From: Actinocorallia sp. API 0066
GTDB lineage: Bacteria; Actinomycetota; Actinomycetes; Streptosporangiales; Streptosporangiaceae
Length of the DNA stretch: 64,000 nucleotides
Assembly: GCF_020991275.1 (NCBI RefSeq)
Contig: NZ_JAJLQY010000009.1
Location: 124,001-188,000, forward strand
Direction of reading: 5' to 3'
In this document: one piece after another, positions 51,021 through 59,128 of the stretch
Layout of the letters: the number at the start of each line of letters is the position of its first letter
Position numbering within the stretch: position 1 is the stretch's first letter
Made by a program: the position numbers and the translations under genes
Notes under the pieces: model-generated
What the model was told of the DNA's origin: nothing
Databases searched by the model: none
What the model saw: the letters and a program-made list of their open reading frames with translations, nothing else

Positions 51021-52651
51021 CAGACCCTGTGGCCGCGCCGGTGAAGGTGTATCCGCCTCTCGCGCGTCAGGTCGTCCGGGCCGCTGCGATCGACCACGGC
51101 GTCTGCGTCCGGCCCCTCCCGCTGCGCCGTACCGACCTGGAGACCGGCAAGACCGAGATCCGGTACATCCCGTGCGGAAACACCCTCGCCTCCGTCTGCC
51201 CGACCTGCGCGGAGCGCAAGCGCCAGTTGCGGGCCGTCCAGTGCCGCCAGGGCTGGCACCTGGAAGAGGAACCGACCATCACCCGCGCGGACCCGGACGA
51301 GAACCAGACCCTGTGGGTCCAGCTCCGCGCGGAGGCACAGGCCAAGCGCGACGCGGCCGAACGCGACGGCGGAGACCTCGCCCTGTGGGATGACGTCCTC
51401 CTGGCCCTGGACGAGGAACTGGAACGCCTCGGCGCTCGCGGCTCGCTCAAGACCGGAGATCAGGCCGAACGGCGGACCCGCTCGACCCGGCGCCGTCAGG
51501 ACGCCCCCGACCTCCCGCGGCGACCCGTCTCCTCCCGAACGGTCGGCAAGGTCTACACAGCTCCGGACGGCAAGACGTTCCGGCCGTCGCTGTTCCTCAC
51601 GCTCACCCTCGACTCCTACGGACGGGTCCACAAGGACGGAACGCCCGTCGACCCGGCCTCGTACGACTACCGGCGGGCCGCGCGGGACGCCCTGCACTTC
51701 TCCAAGCTGATCGACCGGTTCGTCCAGAACCTGCGCCGGTTCGTCGGCCATGACGTCCAGTACTTCGCGGCAGTCGAACCCCAACGCCGTCTCGCGCCGC
51801 ACGTCCACATGGCCGTCCGCGGCACCATCTCCCGCGCCGAACTGCGCCAGGTGGCAGCCGCGACCTACCACCAGGTGTGGTGGCCGTCCGTCGATGAGAT
51901 CCGCTACCCCGACCCCTCCGGCCTCGTCTGGGACGAGGAGACGGGCAACTACGTCGATGTCGGGACGGGTGAGATCCTGCCCACCTGGGACCAGGCCCTG
52001 GACGCCCTCGGTGAAGACGAGGACGCCGAACCCCTCCACGTCGTCACCTTCGGCCGTCAGTTCGACGCACAGGGCGTCATGGCGGGCTCCGCGGACTCCG
52101 CGCGCTGCATCGGCTACCTCACCAAGTACCTGACCAAGGGCGTGGCCGAATGCCACGAACCCGACTCCGAACGCGAACGCGCCCACGTCGACCGCCTCAC
52201 GGACGCCCTCCGCTACGAACCCTGCGCCCCCACCTGCGCGAACTGGCTGCGCTACGGCGTCCAGCCCAAGAACCCCAAACGCGGCCTCACCCCCGGCTTC
52301 TGCCGCGGCAAGGCCCACCGCCGCGCCCACCTCGGCTACGGCGGCCGCCGCGTCCTGGTCTCCCGCAAGTGGTCCGGCAAGACCCTCGCCGACCACAAGC
52401 AGGACCGGCGCGACTGGGTCCTCGCCCGCCTCGCGGAGGCCGGCATCCCCACCCCCGCCCCCGACGAGACCGGCCGCTACATGTGGGCCTTCGCCCGCCC
52501 CGGAGACCCCGACGTGAAACCCCCAGACCACCGCCTTCTGCTCCTCATAGACGAACGCATCCGCCAACAGATCCAGATCCGGCGCGCACAAGAACTCTCG
52601 GCAACCGGCGCCGACGAAGGGACCGTCCTGAGCCTGAGAGGGGCCGCGTGA
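51017..52651 (+). CDS. Rolling-circle replication initiator, RepSA-like
   Basis: 544 aa. It opens with a zinc-finger-like CGNTLASVCPTCAERK. The HUH metal motif is APHVHMAV near residue 262 and the catalytic Tyr motif GYLTKYLTKG near 367 (Y-x3-Y). This is the RepSA family of pSAM2, SLP1-like elements and plasmids such as pIJ101 relatives. It nicks the origin to start rolling-circle copying after excision. GTG 51017 overlaps the tra stop; the 3' third is strongly C-ending. Confidence 0.92.
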   Translation: MTDPVAAPVKVYPPLARQVVRAAAIDHGVCVRPLPLRRTDLETGKTEIRYIPCGNTLASVCPTCAERKRQLRAVQCRQGWHLEEEPTITRADPDENQTLWVQLRAEAQAKRDAAERDGGDLALWDDVLLALDEELERLGARGSLKTGDQAERRTRSTRRRQDAPDLPRRPVSSRTVGKVYTAPDGKTFRPSLFLTLTLDSYGRVHKDGTPVDPASYDYRRAARDALHFSKLIDRFVQNLRRFVGHDVQYFAAVEPQRRLAPHVHMAVRGTISRAELRQVAAATYHQVWWPSVDEIRYPDPSGLVWDEETGNYVDVGTGEILPTWDQALDALGEDEDAEPLHVVTFGRQFDAQGVMAGSADSARCIGYLTKYLTKGVAECHEPDSERERAHVDRLTDALRYEPCAPTCANWLRYGVQPKNPKRGLTPGFCRGKAHRRAHLGYGGRRVLVSRKWSGKTLADHKQDRRDWVLARLAEAGIPTPAPDETGRYMWAFARPGDPDVKPPDHRLLLLIDERIRQQIQIRRAQELSATGADEGTVLSLRGAA

Positions 52652-52836
52652 ACCCGAGGGAAGACCGCTCCTGGACCGTGGACGAGGTGGCCGCCTTCCT
52701 CGGCGTCCCCAAGACGACCCTCTACCAATGGCGCTACCTCGGCATCGGGCCCAAGGCGGCCCGCGTCGGCCGGCACCTGCGCTACCTGCCCTCGGACGTC
52801 CTCGACTGGTTCCGCGCACAGCAGGAGGCGGCGTGA
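52648..52836 (+). CDS. xis: Excisionase (MerR-type HTH, Xis)
   Basis: 62 aa. A single winged helix-turn-helix of the BldC/MerR excisionase type (WTVDEVAAFLGVPKTTLYQWRYLGIGPKAARVGRHLRYLPSDVLDWF). It helps Int excise the element. It overlaps rep upstream and int downstream by 4 nt each. Confidence 0.92.
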   Translation: MNPREDRSWTVDEVAAFLGVPKTTLYQWRYLGIGPKAARVGRHLRYLPSDVLDWFRAQQEAA

Positions 52837-54029
52837 GCGTCTCGGACCGCTGGCACACGAGCAAGCCGCGTCGTGTCGACGGCGAACCCGTCGAGCGCTG
52901 CCGTGAGCACAAGCAGTACCCCTCGGCGACGCACGGGGAGGGCGACCGCTGGCAAGTCCGCTACCGGGACGAGCACGGCAAGCAGAAGGCGCGGAACTTC
53001 CCGCGCAAGGACGGCAAGGACCCTGAGACGTGCGCGGCGGCCTTCGACGCACAGCGCAAGACCGACACCGACCGCGGCGACTGGATCGACCCCCGACGCG
53101 GCCGGACCACCCTCGCGGAGTACGCGCCGCTGTGGATGAAGTCCCGGCTCCACAAGCCCAGCACCGCCGAGACGTACGGGCTGCACCTGAGGAACCACAT
53201 CCTTCCCGGCCTCGGGAAGCTCGGCCTCGCGGCGATCCGTCCGACGACGGTCCAGCAGTGGGTGAAGGACCTGCACGAGGTGAAGAAGCTCGCGCCGCGC
53301 ACGATCGAAACGATCTACGGGATCTTCGCGAGCGTCCTGCAAGGCGCCGTGCGGGACGAGTACATCCGCAAGTCGCCGTGCGTGGACATCCGGCTCCCCG
53401 AAGTCTCGGCAACCGTCGTGCGGCTCCTGACACCCGCACAGGTCGTGGCGCTGTCCGGCGCGCTTCCCAAGCGGTACCGGCTGCTGCCTCTCCTCGGCGC
53501 CGCGGCGGGCCTCCGGCAGGGAGAGGCGTTCGGCCTCGCGCGGGATCGGGTGCTGACCGATGAGCGCATGATCAAGATCGATCAGCAGGTCGTGATCACG
53601 AACCGCCGGCCCGTGCTCGCCTCGCCGAAGACCCCGACCTCCAAGCGGGAGGTGCCGGGGCCGGACTTCCTCCTGGCCGCCATCGCCCGGCACGTCGAGG
53701 ACCTCACGCTGGGGGAGGGGGACGTCCTCTGTCTGACCGGCCGCGGGCACCTGCTCCGGCGCGACTACTTCAACGAACGCGTCTGGAAGCCGGCCATAGG
53801 CAAGGTCAAGCTCCACGCGGACACGACGTTCCACGACCTGCGGCACACCTTCGCGAGTACCGCGCTCGCGCAAGGCGTCCCGATCTCGGAGGTGTCGCGC
53901 TGGCTCGGGCACCGGTCGATCACGACCACCGTGGACCTGTACGGGCACCTCGTGCCGGAGGCCGGCGGGCGGGCGCGGACGGCACTGGACGAGGCGTTCC
54001 GGCCCGCGCTCGGGGGTCATGTGCACTGA
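52833..54029 (+). CDS. int: Tyrosine site-specific integrase
   Basis: 398 aa. An N-terminal arm-binding region and a SAM-like core-binding domain (TLAEYAPLWMKSRLHKPSTAETYGLHLRNHILPGLG) are followed by the catalytic domain: Arg in AAGLRQGEAFGL near residue 226, HDLRHTFAS (HxxR) near 334, GHRSITTTVDLYGH with His and the nucleophilic Tyr near 369. It recombines the 27-bp core at rnpB. Its stop is 77 nt from the right att site, and one pair of ATGTGCAC sites overlaps its last codons. Confidence 0.95.
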   Translation: MSVSDRWHTSKPRRVDGEPVERCREHKQYPSATHGEGDRWQVRYRDEHGKQKARNFPRKDGKDPETCAAAFDAQRKTDTDRGDWIDPRRGRTTLAEYAPLWMKSRLHKPSTAETYGLHLRNHILPGLGKLGLAAIRPTTVQQWVKDLHEVKKLAPRTIETIYGIFASVLQGAVRDEYIRKSPCVDIRLPEVSATVVRLLTPAQVVALSGALPKRYRLLPLLGAAAGLRQGEAFGLARDRVLTDERMIKIDQQVVITNRRPVLASPKTPTSKREVPGPDFLLAAIARHVEDLTLGEGDVLCLTGRGHLLRRDYFNERVWKPAIGKVKLHADTTFHDLRHTFASTALAQGVPISEVSRWLGHRSITTTVDLYGHLVPEAGGRARTALDEAFRPALGGHVH

Positions 54030-54037
54030 ATGTGCAC
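54019..54037. promoter_or_regulatory. Paired ATGTGCAC sites, right end
   Basis: ATGTGCAC at 54019-54026 and 54030-54037, the same 11-bp spacing as the left-end pair (41458-41476). The pair overlaps the int stop codon. Confidence 0.55.
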
Positions 54038-54067
54038 TGGGGACGGAATCGACAAGATCACACAACG

Positions 54068-54093
54068 AAGCCCCAGGCTCTGACCTGGGGCTT
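54068..54093. terminator. Bidirectional terminator between int and rnpB
   Basis: AAGCCCCAGG and CCTGGGGCTT form a perfect 10-bp stem with a six-base loop. It lies after int on the plus strand and after the rnpB 3' end on the minus strand, inside the element. It therefore replaces whatever ended rnpB before integration. Confidence 0.75.
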
Positions 54094-54104
54094 TGGGCTT
54101 GGGG

Positions 54105-54503
54105 CGGCGGACGAGGCGGCCTGTAAGCCGGGTTCTGTTCTGGAGGGGCGTCGCCGCCTTCTCCTTGGCGGTCATCCATCTTGGGGCGTCGTTGCCGACG
54201 TCCTCTAGCGACCTACCCGCGAACATGGGGCGGGCAGCCCTCGTGGCGTTCGCTGTCTGGTCTTGCTCCGGGTGGGGTTTACCTAGCCGCCCGGGTCACC
54301 CCGGGCGCTGGTGAGCTCTTACCTCACCGTTTCACCCTTACCCCGTGCCCTGGACGGGCCGAGGCGGTCTGTTCTCTGTGGCACTTTCCCGCGGGTCACC
54401 CCGGGTCGGTGTTACCGACCACCCTGCCCTGTGGAGCCCGGACTTTCCTCGGCGAAGGATCCGAAGACCCCCCGACGCGACCGCCCGGCCGGCTCGTCCG
54501 CCG
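54105..54503 (-). ncRNA. rnpB: RNase P RNA (class A)
   Basis: On the minus strand the sequence begins GGCGGACGAGCCGGCCGGGC and contains the universal GAGGAAAGTCCGGGCTCC (P3-P4 side), ACAGGGCAGGGTGGTCGGTAAC-type and CCGCGGGAAAGTGCCACAGA segments, GGTAAGAGCTCACC, and the 3' end AACCCGGCTTACAGGCC followed by the P1 partner CTCGTCCGCC. Length of ~400 nt is normal for actinobacteria. It is the catalytic RNA for tRNA 5' maturation. The last 27 nt form the AICE attachment core and are intact. Confidence 0.95.
54106..54132. repeat. attR: 27-bp core inside rnpB 3' end
   Basis: Identical to 41324-41350. It covers the 3' P1 strand and the conserved GGCTTACAGGCC region, so rnpB is rebuilt intact by integration. 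Confidence 0.9.
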
Positions 54504-54662
54504 TACCCCCACCTTAACCCTTGAACGACCCGACGATCACGCCCCCCGAAACCCACGACAATCACGAGACCAACGACCTCGAAGCCTCCACCCCCATCGG
54601 ACGGCGCCGCATCGCCCGGGGCTCGAGGTCTTTGGCGGGTGGGCATCGTGGAGAAAAGGGGA

Positions 54663-54687
54663 GGGCCCGGCCGTGGGGGCCGGGCCC
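54663..54687 (-). terminator. Terminator of ndh
   Basis: GGGCCCGGCC/GGCCGGGCCC with a five-base loop, 22 nt downstream of the ndh stop. On the minus strand it is followed by TCCCCTTTTCT. The stretch 54504-54662 between it and rnpB shows no gene. Confidence 0.85.
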
Positions 54688-54709
54688 GTTGCTGGGGGTG
54701 GAGCGGTCC

Positions 54710-56089
54710 TTACTTTGCGGCGCTCTTGACGACCGAGTCGGCGGTGGGGCGGTCGGTGGCGGCGGCGAGGGCGAACTCCTGGAAGGGCTGCTCGATGCTG
54801 CCCAGGGAGACGGTCTCGCGCTTGAAGAAGAGGGCCAGGGTCCAGTCGGCGATGACGCGGACCTTGCGGTTGAAGGTGGGGACGCGCGACAGGTGGTAGG
54901 TGCGGTGCATGAACCAGGCGGCGAAGCCGCGCTGCTTGATGCCGTAGACGTGCGCGACGCCCTTGTGCAGGCCGAGGCCCGCGACCGAGCCGACGTAGGC
55001 GTGGCGGTACGGCTTGAGGGCCTTGCCACGGTAGGCGGCGACGATGTTGTCGGCGAGGACCTTGGCCTGGCGGACGGCGTGCTGCGCGTTCGGCGCGCAG
55101 GTCTCGTCGCCCTCCTTGGTGAGGTCCGGGATCGCCGCGTTGTCACCCGCGGTGAACGCGCGGACCGTTCCCTCGATCTGGAGGAACTCGTTGCCCTTGA
55201 CCCGGCCGCGCTCGTCGACGGGCAGGTCGGTCGACTTCGCGACCGGGTTGGCCTTCGCGCCCGCCGTCCACACGAGGGTGTTCGTCGGGAACTTCTCCCC
55301 GTCGGAAAGCTCGATGACGTTGTCGACCGCCGAGTTCAGGAAGGTCTTGAGCTTGACCTCGATGCCCCGGCCACGGAGCTGCTCGGCCGTCCACTTGCCG
55401 AGCTCGGGGCCGACCTCCGGCAGGATCCGGTCGGCCGCCTCGACCATGACCCAGCGCATGTCGTCGGCGCGCAGGTTCGGGTAGAACTTGATCGCGTCGC
55501 GCGCCATGTCCTCCATCTCCGCGAGCGCCTCGACGCCCGCGAAGCCGCCGCCGACGACGACGAAGGTGAGCGCGCGCCTGCGCAGCTCCAGGTCGTCGGT
55601 CGACGAGGCGATGTCGAGCTGGCCCAGGACGTGGTTGCGCAGGTGGATGGCCTCACCGATGGTCTTGAAGCCGATGCCGTTCTCGGCGAGGCCTGGGATG
55701 GGCAGGGTGCGCGAGACGGACCCGGCGGCCATGACGAGGTAGTCGTAGGTGAGCCGCTTCGGCGGGCCCTCGACGGGCTGGATGATGGCCCAGCGCTCGG
55801 CGTGGGAGAGCTCGGTGACGCGCGCGGTGACGATGTTGACCCGGGGCAGGACCCGGCGCAGCGGCACGACCACGTGCCGGGGCGAGAGGTTTCCGGCCGC
55901 CGCCTCGGGGAGGAAGGGCTGGTAGGTCATGTACGACTGCGGGTCGACGATCGTGATCTCCACCTCGCCGCGCTTCAGCTCGCTCTTCAGCTTCTTCTGA
56001 AGGCGGAGCGCGGTGTAGAGGCCGACGTAGCCACCGCCCACGATGAGAATGTGCGGGGCGTCGGGGTTCGCGTCGGGCCTTCTGGCCAT
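54710..56089 (-). CDS. ndh: Type II NADH dehydrogenase (NDH-2)
   Basis: 459 aa. Two Rossmann motifs: FAD site HILIVGGGYVGLYTALRLQ near residue 15 and NAD(H) site FVVVGGGFAGVEALAEMEDM near 175. Also present are MTYQPFLPEAAAG, the quinone-site-like AFTAGDNAAIPD and APNAQHAVRQAKVLADNIV, and a C-terminal amphipathic membrane-anchoring part (ADWTLALFFKRETVSL). It passes electrons from NADH to menaquinone without proton pumping. ATG 56089 follows AGGAG. A Rex-type operator lies 27 nt upstream, indicating control by the NADH/NAD+ ratio. Confidence 0.93.
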   Translation of the reverse strand: MARRPDANPDAPHILIVGGGYVGLYTALRLQKKLKSELKRGEVEITIVDPQSYMTYQPFLPEAAAGNLSPRHVVVPLRRVLPRVNIVTARVTELSHAERWAIIQPVEGPPKRLTYDYLVMAAGSVSRTLPIPGLAENGIGFKTIGEAIHLRNHVLGQLDIASSTDDLELRRRALTFVVVGGGFAGVEALAEMEDMARDAIKFYPNLRADDMRWVMVEAADRILPEVGPELGKWTAEQLRGRGIEVKLKTFLNSAVDNVIELSDGEKFPTNTLVWTAGAKANPVAKSTDLPVDERGRVKGNEFLQIEGTVRAFTAGDNAAIPDLTKEGDETCAPNAQHAVRQAKVLADNIVAAYRGKALKPYRHAYVGSVAGLGLHKGVAHVYGIKQRGFAAWFMHRTYHLSRVPTFNRKVRVIADWTLALFFKRETVSLGSIEQPFQEFALAAATDRPTADSVVKSAAK

Positions 56090-56115
56090 CTCAGGCTCCT
56101 AAAGAGGGTGTCACC

Positions 56116-56133
56116 TTGTGAAGACATTCACAA
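56116..56133 (-). promoter_or_regulatory. Rex operator upstream of ndh
   Basis: TTGTGAAGACATTCACAA is a perfect dyad fitting the Rex consensus TTGTGAAN4TTCACAA. Rex represses respiratory genes such as ndh and cydABCD when NADH is low. The remaining intergenic DNA to 56387 is AT-richer and serves the two divergent genes. Confidence 0.85.
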
Positions 56134-56387
56134 TGTAGCGGACATGTCTGGTCTAGTCCAAGCCCCAACTAAGGAAGATCCGTCAAAATTTCCAACCCGG
56201 CAAATGTGGATCGCTCTACAGCCGTGAACTACGCCACAAGTTTCGCAGTCACGAAAATCTGACCGTCCGTCATGACCAACGTCACACGTTCCGTACCCGA
56301 AGGTCCGGTGCGGCACTAGGGTTTTGCGGGGACCGCGCGTCGGCGCGCGTGCTCGCGTACGATCTCGACCCGGGAGTGCTGATCACC

Positions 56388-56954
56388 ATGAACAAGACCT
56401 CGGGACGGGCCGCGCTGCTCGGCGTTGCCCTGACGTCCCTGATCTCGGGCTGCGGCGTTGTGGGCAGCGGGTCCGACGGCGTCGCGCTGGCGGAGTTCAC
56501 CGTCAGCAGCCCCGCCTTCACCGACATGAAGGATATCCCCGCGCGCTACGGCTGCGCCGCGTACGGGGGCCAGGGCAAGATCCTGCCGCTGCACTGGTCG
56601 GGAGTGCCCGAGGCGAAGGCGTTCGCGGTCGTCGTGGACGACCCGGACGCTCATGGCGGGACGTATATTCACTGGGTACTCGCCAACCTGGACGGCAGGA
56701 CCGCCGACCTCGTTGAGGGGGTCGTCCCGGACCGTGGCGTGCAGGGCCGCAACTCGGCGGGCGAGGCGTCCTACCTGGCGCCCTGTCCTCCGCAGGGAGA
56801 GCGGCACCGCTACCGCTTCACGGTCTACGCGCTCAGCTCGCCCCTTCCCGAGGGTGAGGTGAGCGGTCTGAAGGACTCGCTCCCGGCGATCGCCGAGCGG
56901 ACTGTCGCGCGCGGCAGGATCACCGGATATTTCGGGCAACAGCCGGAGTCCTGA
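56388..56954 (+). CDS. YbhB/YbcL (PEBP) family lipoprotein
   Basis: 188 aa. Lipoprotein signal with lipobox ALTSLISGC. A phosphatidylethanolamine-binding-protein fold follows: FTVSSPAFTDMKDIPARYGC, LHWSGVPEAKAFAVVVDDPDAHGGTYIHWVLANLDG (DPD and H of the ligand pocket) and the late YRFTVYALSSPLP. The bacterial role is unclear; family members may bind phospholipids or inhibit proteases. ATG 56388. Confidence 0.9.
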   Translation: MNKTSGRAALLGVALTSLISGCGVVGSGSDGVALAEFTVSSPAFTDMKDIPARYGCAAYGGQGKILPLHWSGVPEAKAFAVVVDDPDAHGGTYIHWVLANLDGRTADLVEGVVPDRGVQGRNSAGEASYLAPCPPQGERHRYRFTVYALSSPLPEGEVSGLKDSLPAIAERTVARGRITGYFGQQPES

Positions 56955-57113
56955 GAGTTCCGGTACCGGTGGCCAAAACAACGGAGATCGTGTGATGGTA
57001 GAGGTCCGCGAACGCGAGGGCCGGGCGACGATGGGGGCCGGGCACTCCGGGCCCTGCGGGCCGACGGAAGCGGGACCGGACCTGTGCGCCGGGCCATGGC
57101 ACTGGGTGGAGCG

Positions 57114-59087
57114 ATGATTTTCGTTATTGCGGGGCTCGTAGTTCTCGTCGGCCTCGTCGTGGTGCTCGTCGCGCTCGGCATGCGGGCGCAGCGCGAGCGC
57201 GATGACGACGACGACTGGATGACCGAGGACCCCAAGCCGCGTCAGGACGGCGAGGACGCCGGCGCGCCGGACCGCAGGGTCGCGGGCGCCCCGCTGTCCG
57301 CGCCGACCGCCGGCGCGCCCCGCCGGGGCCGGGCCAAGGCGGGCGAGCGCCTCGCCGACGACGACTACTGGGCGACGATCACCTTCGACAAGCCCAAGTT
57401 CCCGTGGCAGAACGGCGAGGGCGGCGGCGACGAGCGCGCGGTCAAGCCGGACCCGCTCGACGCGATGCCGGAGCCGGAGCCCGTACACGCCGCCGCGGCC
57501 GCCGACGACCAGTACGAGCAGCCCTACGCCGAGCAGCCCTACGCCGCTGACCAGCAGTACACCGCCGACCAGCAGTACGGCGAGCAGCAGTACCCGGACC
57601 AGTACGGCGAGCAGCCTTACGGGGACCAGCAGTACGCCGACCAGCAGTACGCGGCCGACGGTTACGCGGACGGGTACGGCGACGGCTACTACCAGGACCA
57701 GAACGACGGCCACGGGTACGACCCGGAGCCCGCGCAGCAGCAGCCCCTGGAGCCGTCGGCCGACTGGCAGAACGAGCCGCTGACCCGGTTCGACCAGCCC
57801 GCGGTGCGCGGTTTCGACCAGCCGTACGAGGTGCCGTCCTACGAGCAGCAGCCCGTCACGGCCGCCTACGAGACCCCGTCGTACGAGAAGCCGTCCTACG
57901 AGACTCCCTCGTACGAGACACCTTCGTATGAGACGCCGTCCTACGAGACGCCGTCCTATGAGACCCCGTCTTACGAGACTCCCTCGTACGAGACGCCTCG
58001 GGTGCCGCAGCCGGATCCGCTCGGCCTGCCCGACCCGTTCGCCAGGCCCGCCGCCGCGGCGCAGCCGCGCGACCCCGAGGCGACCCAGGCGTACCCGGCG
58101 GCCCCGCTCGGCGGCCTCGGCTCGTCCGGCACCGGCCCGCTCGGCACGTACGGCGCCCCCGGGACGCGCTCCACGGGCCCCCTGGCGGCCCAGGGCACCG
58201 GTCCGCTGTCTCCCGGCCCCGCGAGCCCCACGGGGCCCTCCTCGCGCGCCACGGGCCCGCTGAGCGCCGGGACGCCCCCGCTGGGCTCCGCGAGCCCGCT
58301 GAGCCCGCTGGGCGGCACCCCCGCCTACGACCCGCCGTCCTACGGCGCGGCGGCGGATTCCTCCCCGTACTCCGACGGCCCGTCCTACAGCACCCCCACC
58401 GAGCCGCCCGCCTACGGCGGCGCGCCTGACCCCGCGAAGAAGTCCTCGACCGACACCGACGGCACCCGCCTGCCGACCGTCGACGAGCTGCTCCAGCGGA
58501 TCCAGGCCGACCGGCGCAAGTCCGACGCGCCCGCGACGTCCTACACGCCGCCCCCGGCGCTCGACCCCCTGAACGACCCGCTGTCGGCCGACCGTGACTA
58601 CAGCTCGGGCTGGCCCTCGACGTCCTCCACAAGCCGCACCCCGGATCCGCTCGGCGGCTCCGGCTCGTCCTTCGGCGGCTCGTCCTACACCGGCTCCACC
58701 GACTACCCGACGGCCCCGGCCTACGGCGGCGAGCCCAGCGCCCCCCGCTACGACGACCCGCTCAGCGGCTACGGAAGCGGCACGACGGGCTCGGCGGGCG
58801 CCTCCGGCGCGGCGGCGGGCTCCGGCTACGGCGGCTCCTCCTACGGCCAGAACGGCACCTCGGACAACGCGGGCCGCTACGGCGACTTCACCGGGAGCAG
58901 CTACAGCGGTTCGGCGGGCGACCCCGTCAGCGGCGCCCCCGCCCCGGGCGGCTACTACCCGCAGGAGCAGCAGCCCCCGTTCAGCGCCCCGGTGGAGTAC
59001 CCCTCGCAGCAGTACCCGACCGCGCAATACGCCGATCAGCCGCGTTCCGCCGAGGAATGGGACGAGTATCGCGACTATCGGCACTGA
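57114..59087 (+). CDS. Single-TM, disordered low-complexity protein with YETPS repeats
   Basis: About 657 aa. One N-terminal TM helix (MIFVIAGLVVLVGLVVVLVALGM) is followed by an acidic patch (RERDDDDDWMTED). The rest is almost wholly disordered: a Q/Y-rich region (QPYAEQPYAADQQYTADQQY), about nine tandem YETPS pentapeptides (DNA 57867-57999), then Pro/Ser/Gly-rich sequence to ~650. No domain is known. It may be an envelope- or divisome-associated scaffold. ATG 57096 and 57084 are alternative starts. The opposite strand has a 922-codon open frame, which I treat as a shadow. Confidence 0.8.
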   Translation: MIFVIAGLVVLVGLVVVLVALGMRAQRERDDDDDWMTEDPKPRQDGEDAGAPDRRVAGAPLSAPTAGAPRRGRAKAGERLADDDYWATITFDKPKFPWQNGEGGGDERAVKPDPLDAMPEPEPVHAAAAADDQYEQPYAEQPYAADQQYTADQQYGEQQYPDQYGEQPYGDQQYADQQYAADGYADGYGDGYYQDQNDGHGYDPEPAQQQPLEPSADWQNEPLTRFDQPAVRGFDQPYEVPSYEQQPVTAAYETPSYEKPSYETPSYETPSYETPSYETPSYETPSYETPSYETPRVPQPDPLGLPDPFARPAAAAQPRDPEATQAYPAAPLGGLGSSGTGPLGTYGAPGTRSTGPLAAQGTGPLSPGPASPTGPSSRATGPLSAGTPPLGSASPLSPLGGTPAYDPPSYGAAADSSPYSDGPSYSTPTEPPAYGGAPDPAKKSSTDTDGTRLPTVDELLQRIQADRRKSDAPATSYTPPPALDPLNDPLSADRDYSSGWPSTSSTSRTPDPLGGSGSSFGGSSYTGSTDYPTAPAYGGEPSAPRYDDPLSGYGSGTTGSAGASGAAAGSGYGGSSYGQNGTSDNAGRYGDFTGSSYSGSAGDPVSGAPAPGGYYPQEQQPPFSAPVEYPSQQYPTAQYADQPRSAEEWDEYRDYRH

Positions 59088-59128
59088 ACCCTGACCGGTG
59101 AGTTACCGCCTGTGATTCGATACGTCAT

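Larger units (their letters stand above)
41324..54132. mobile_element. AICE (pSAM2-like integrative element) inserted at rnpB
   Basis: The element is bounded by a 27-bp direct repeat (41324-41350 and 54106-54132), the right copy forming the 3' end of rnpB. Content: AT-rich cargo (42.1-44.6 kb), HAD protein and XRE-TPR regulator, four small ORFs, then KorSA-like GntR, Pra, FtsK-like Tra, RepSA-like, Xis and Int. The last genes are packed with stop-start overlaps. All parts of a mobile AICE are present: excision, rolling-circle replication and single-protein double-strand DNA transfer. No Spd spread genes are recognised with certainty. Confidence 0.9.

Noticed and set aside
56316-59084. 922-codon minus-strand frame opposite the YETPS-repeat protein and PEBP gene
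   Set aside because: It is low-complexity Arg/Gly/Val sequence mirroring the repeats, and it runs across the separate, convincing PEBP gene.
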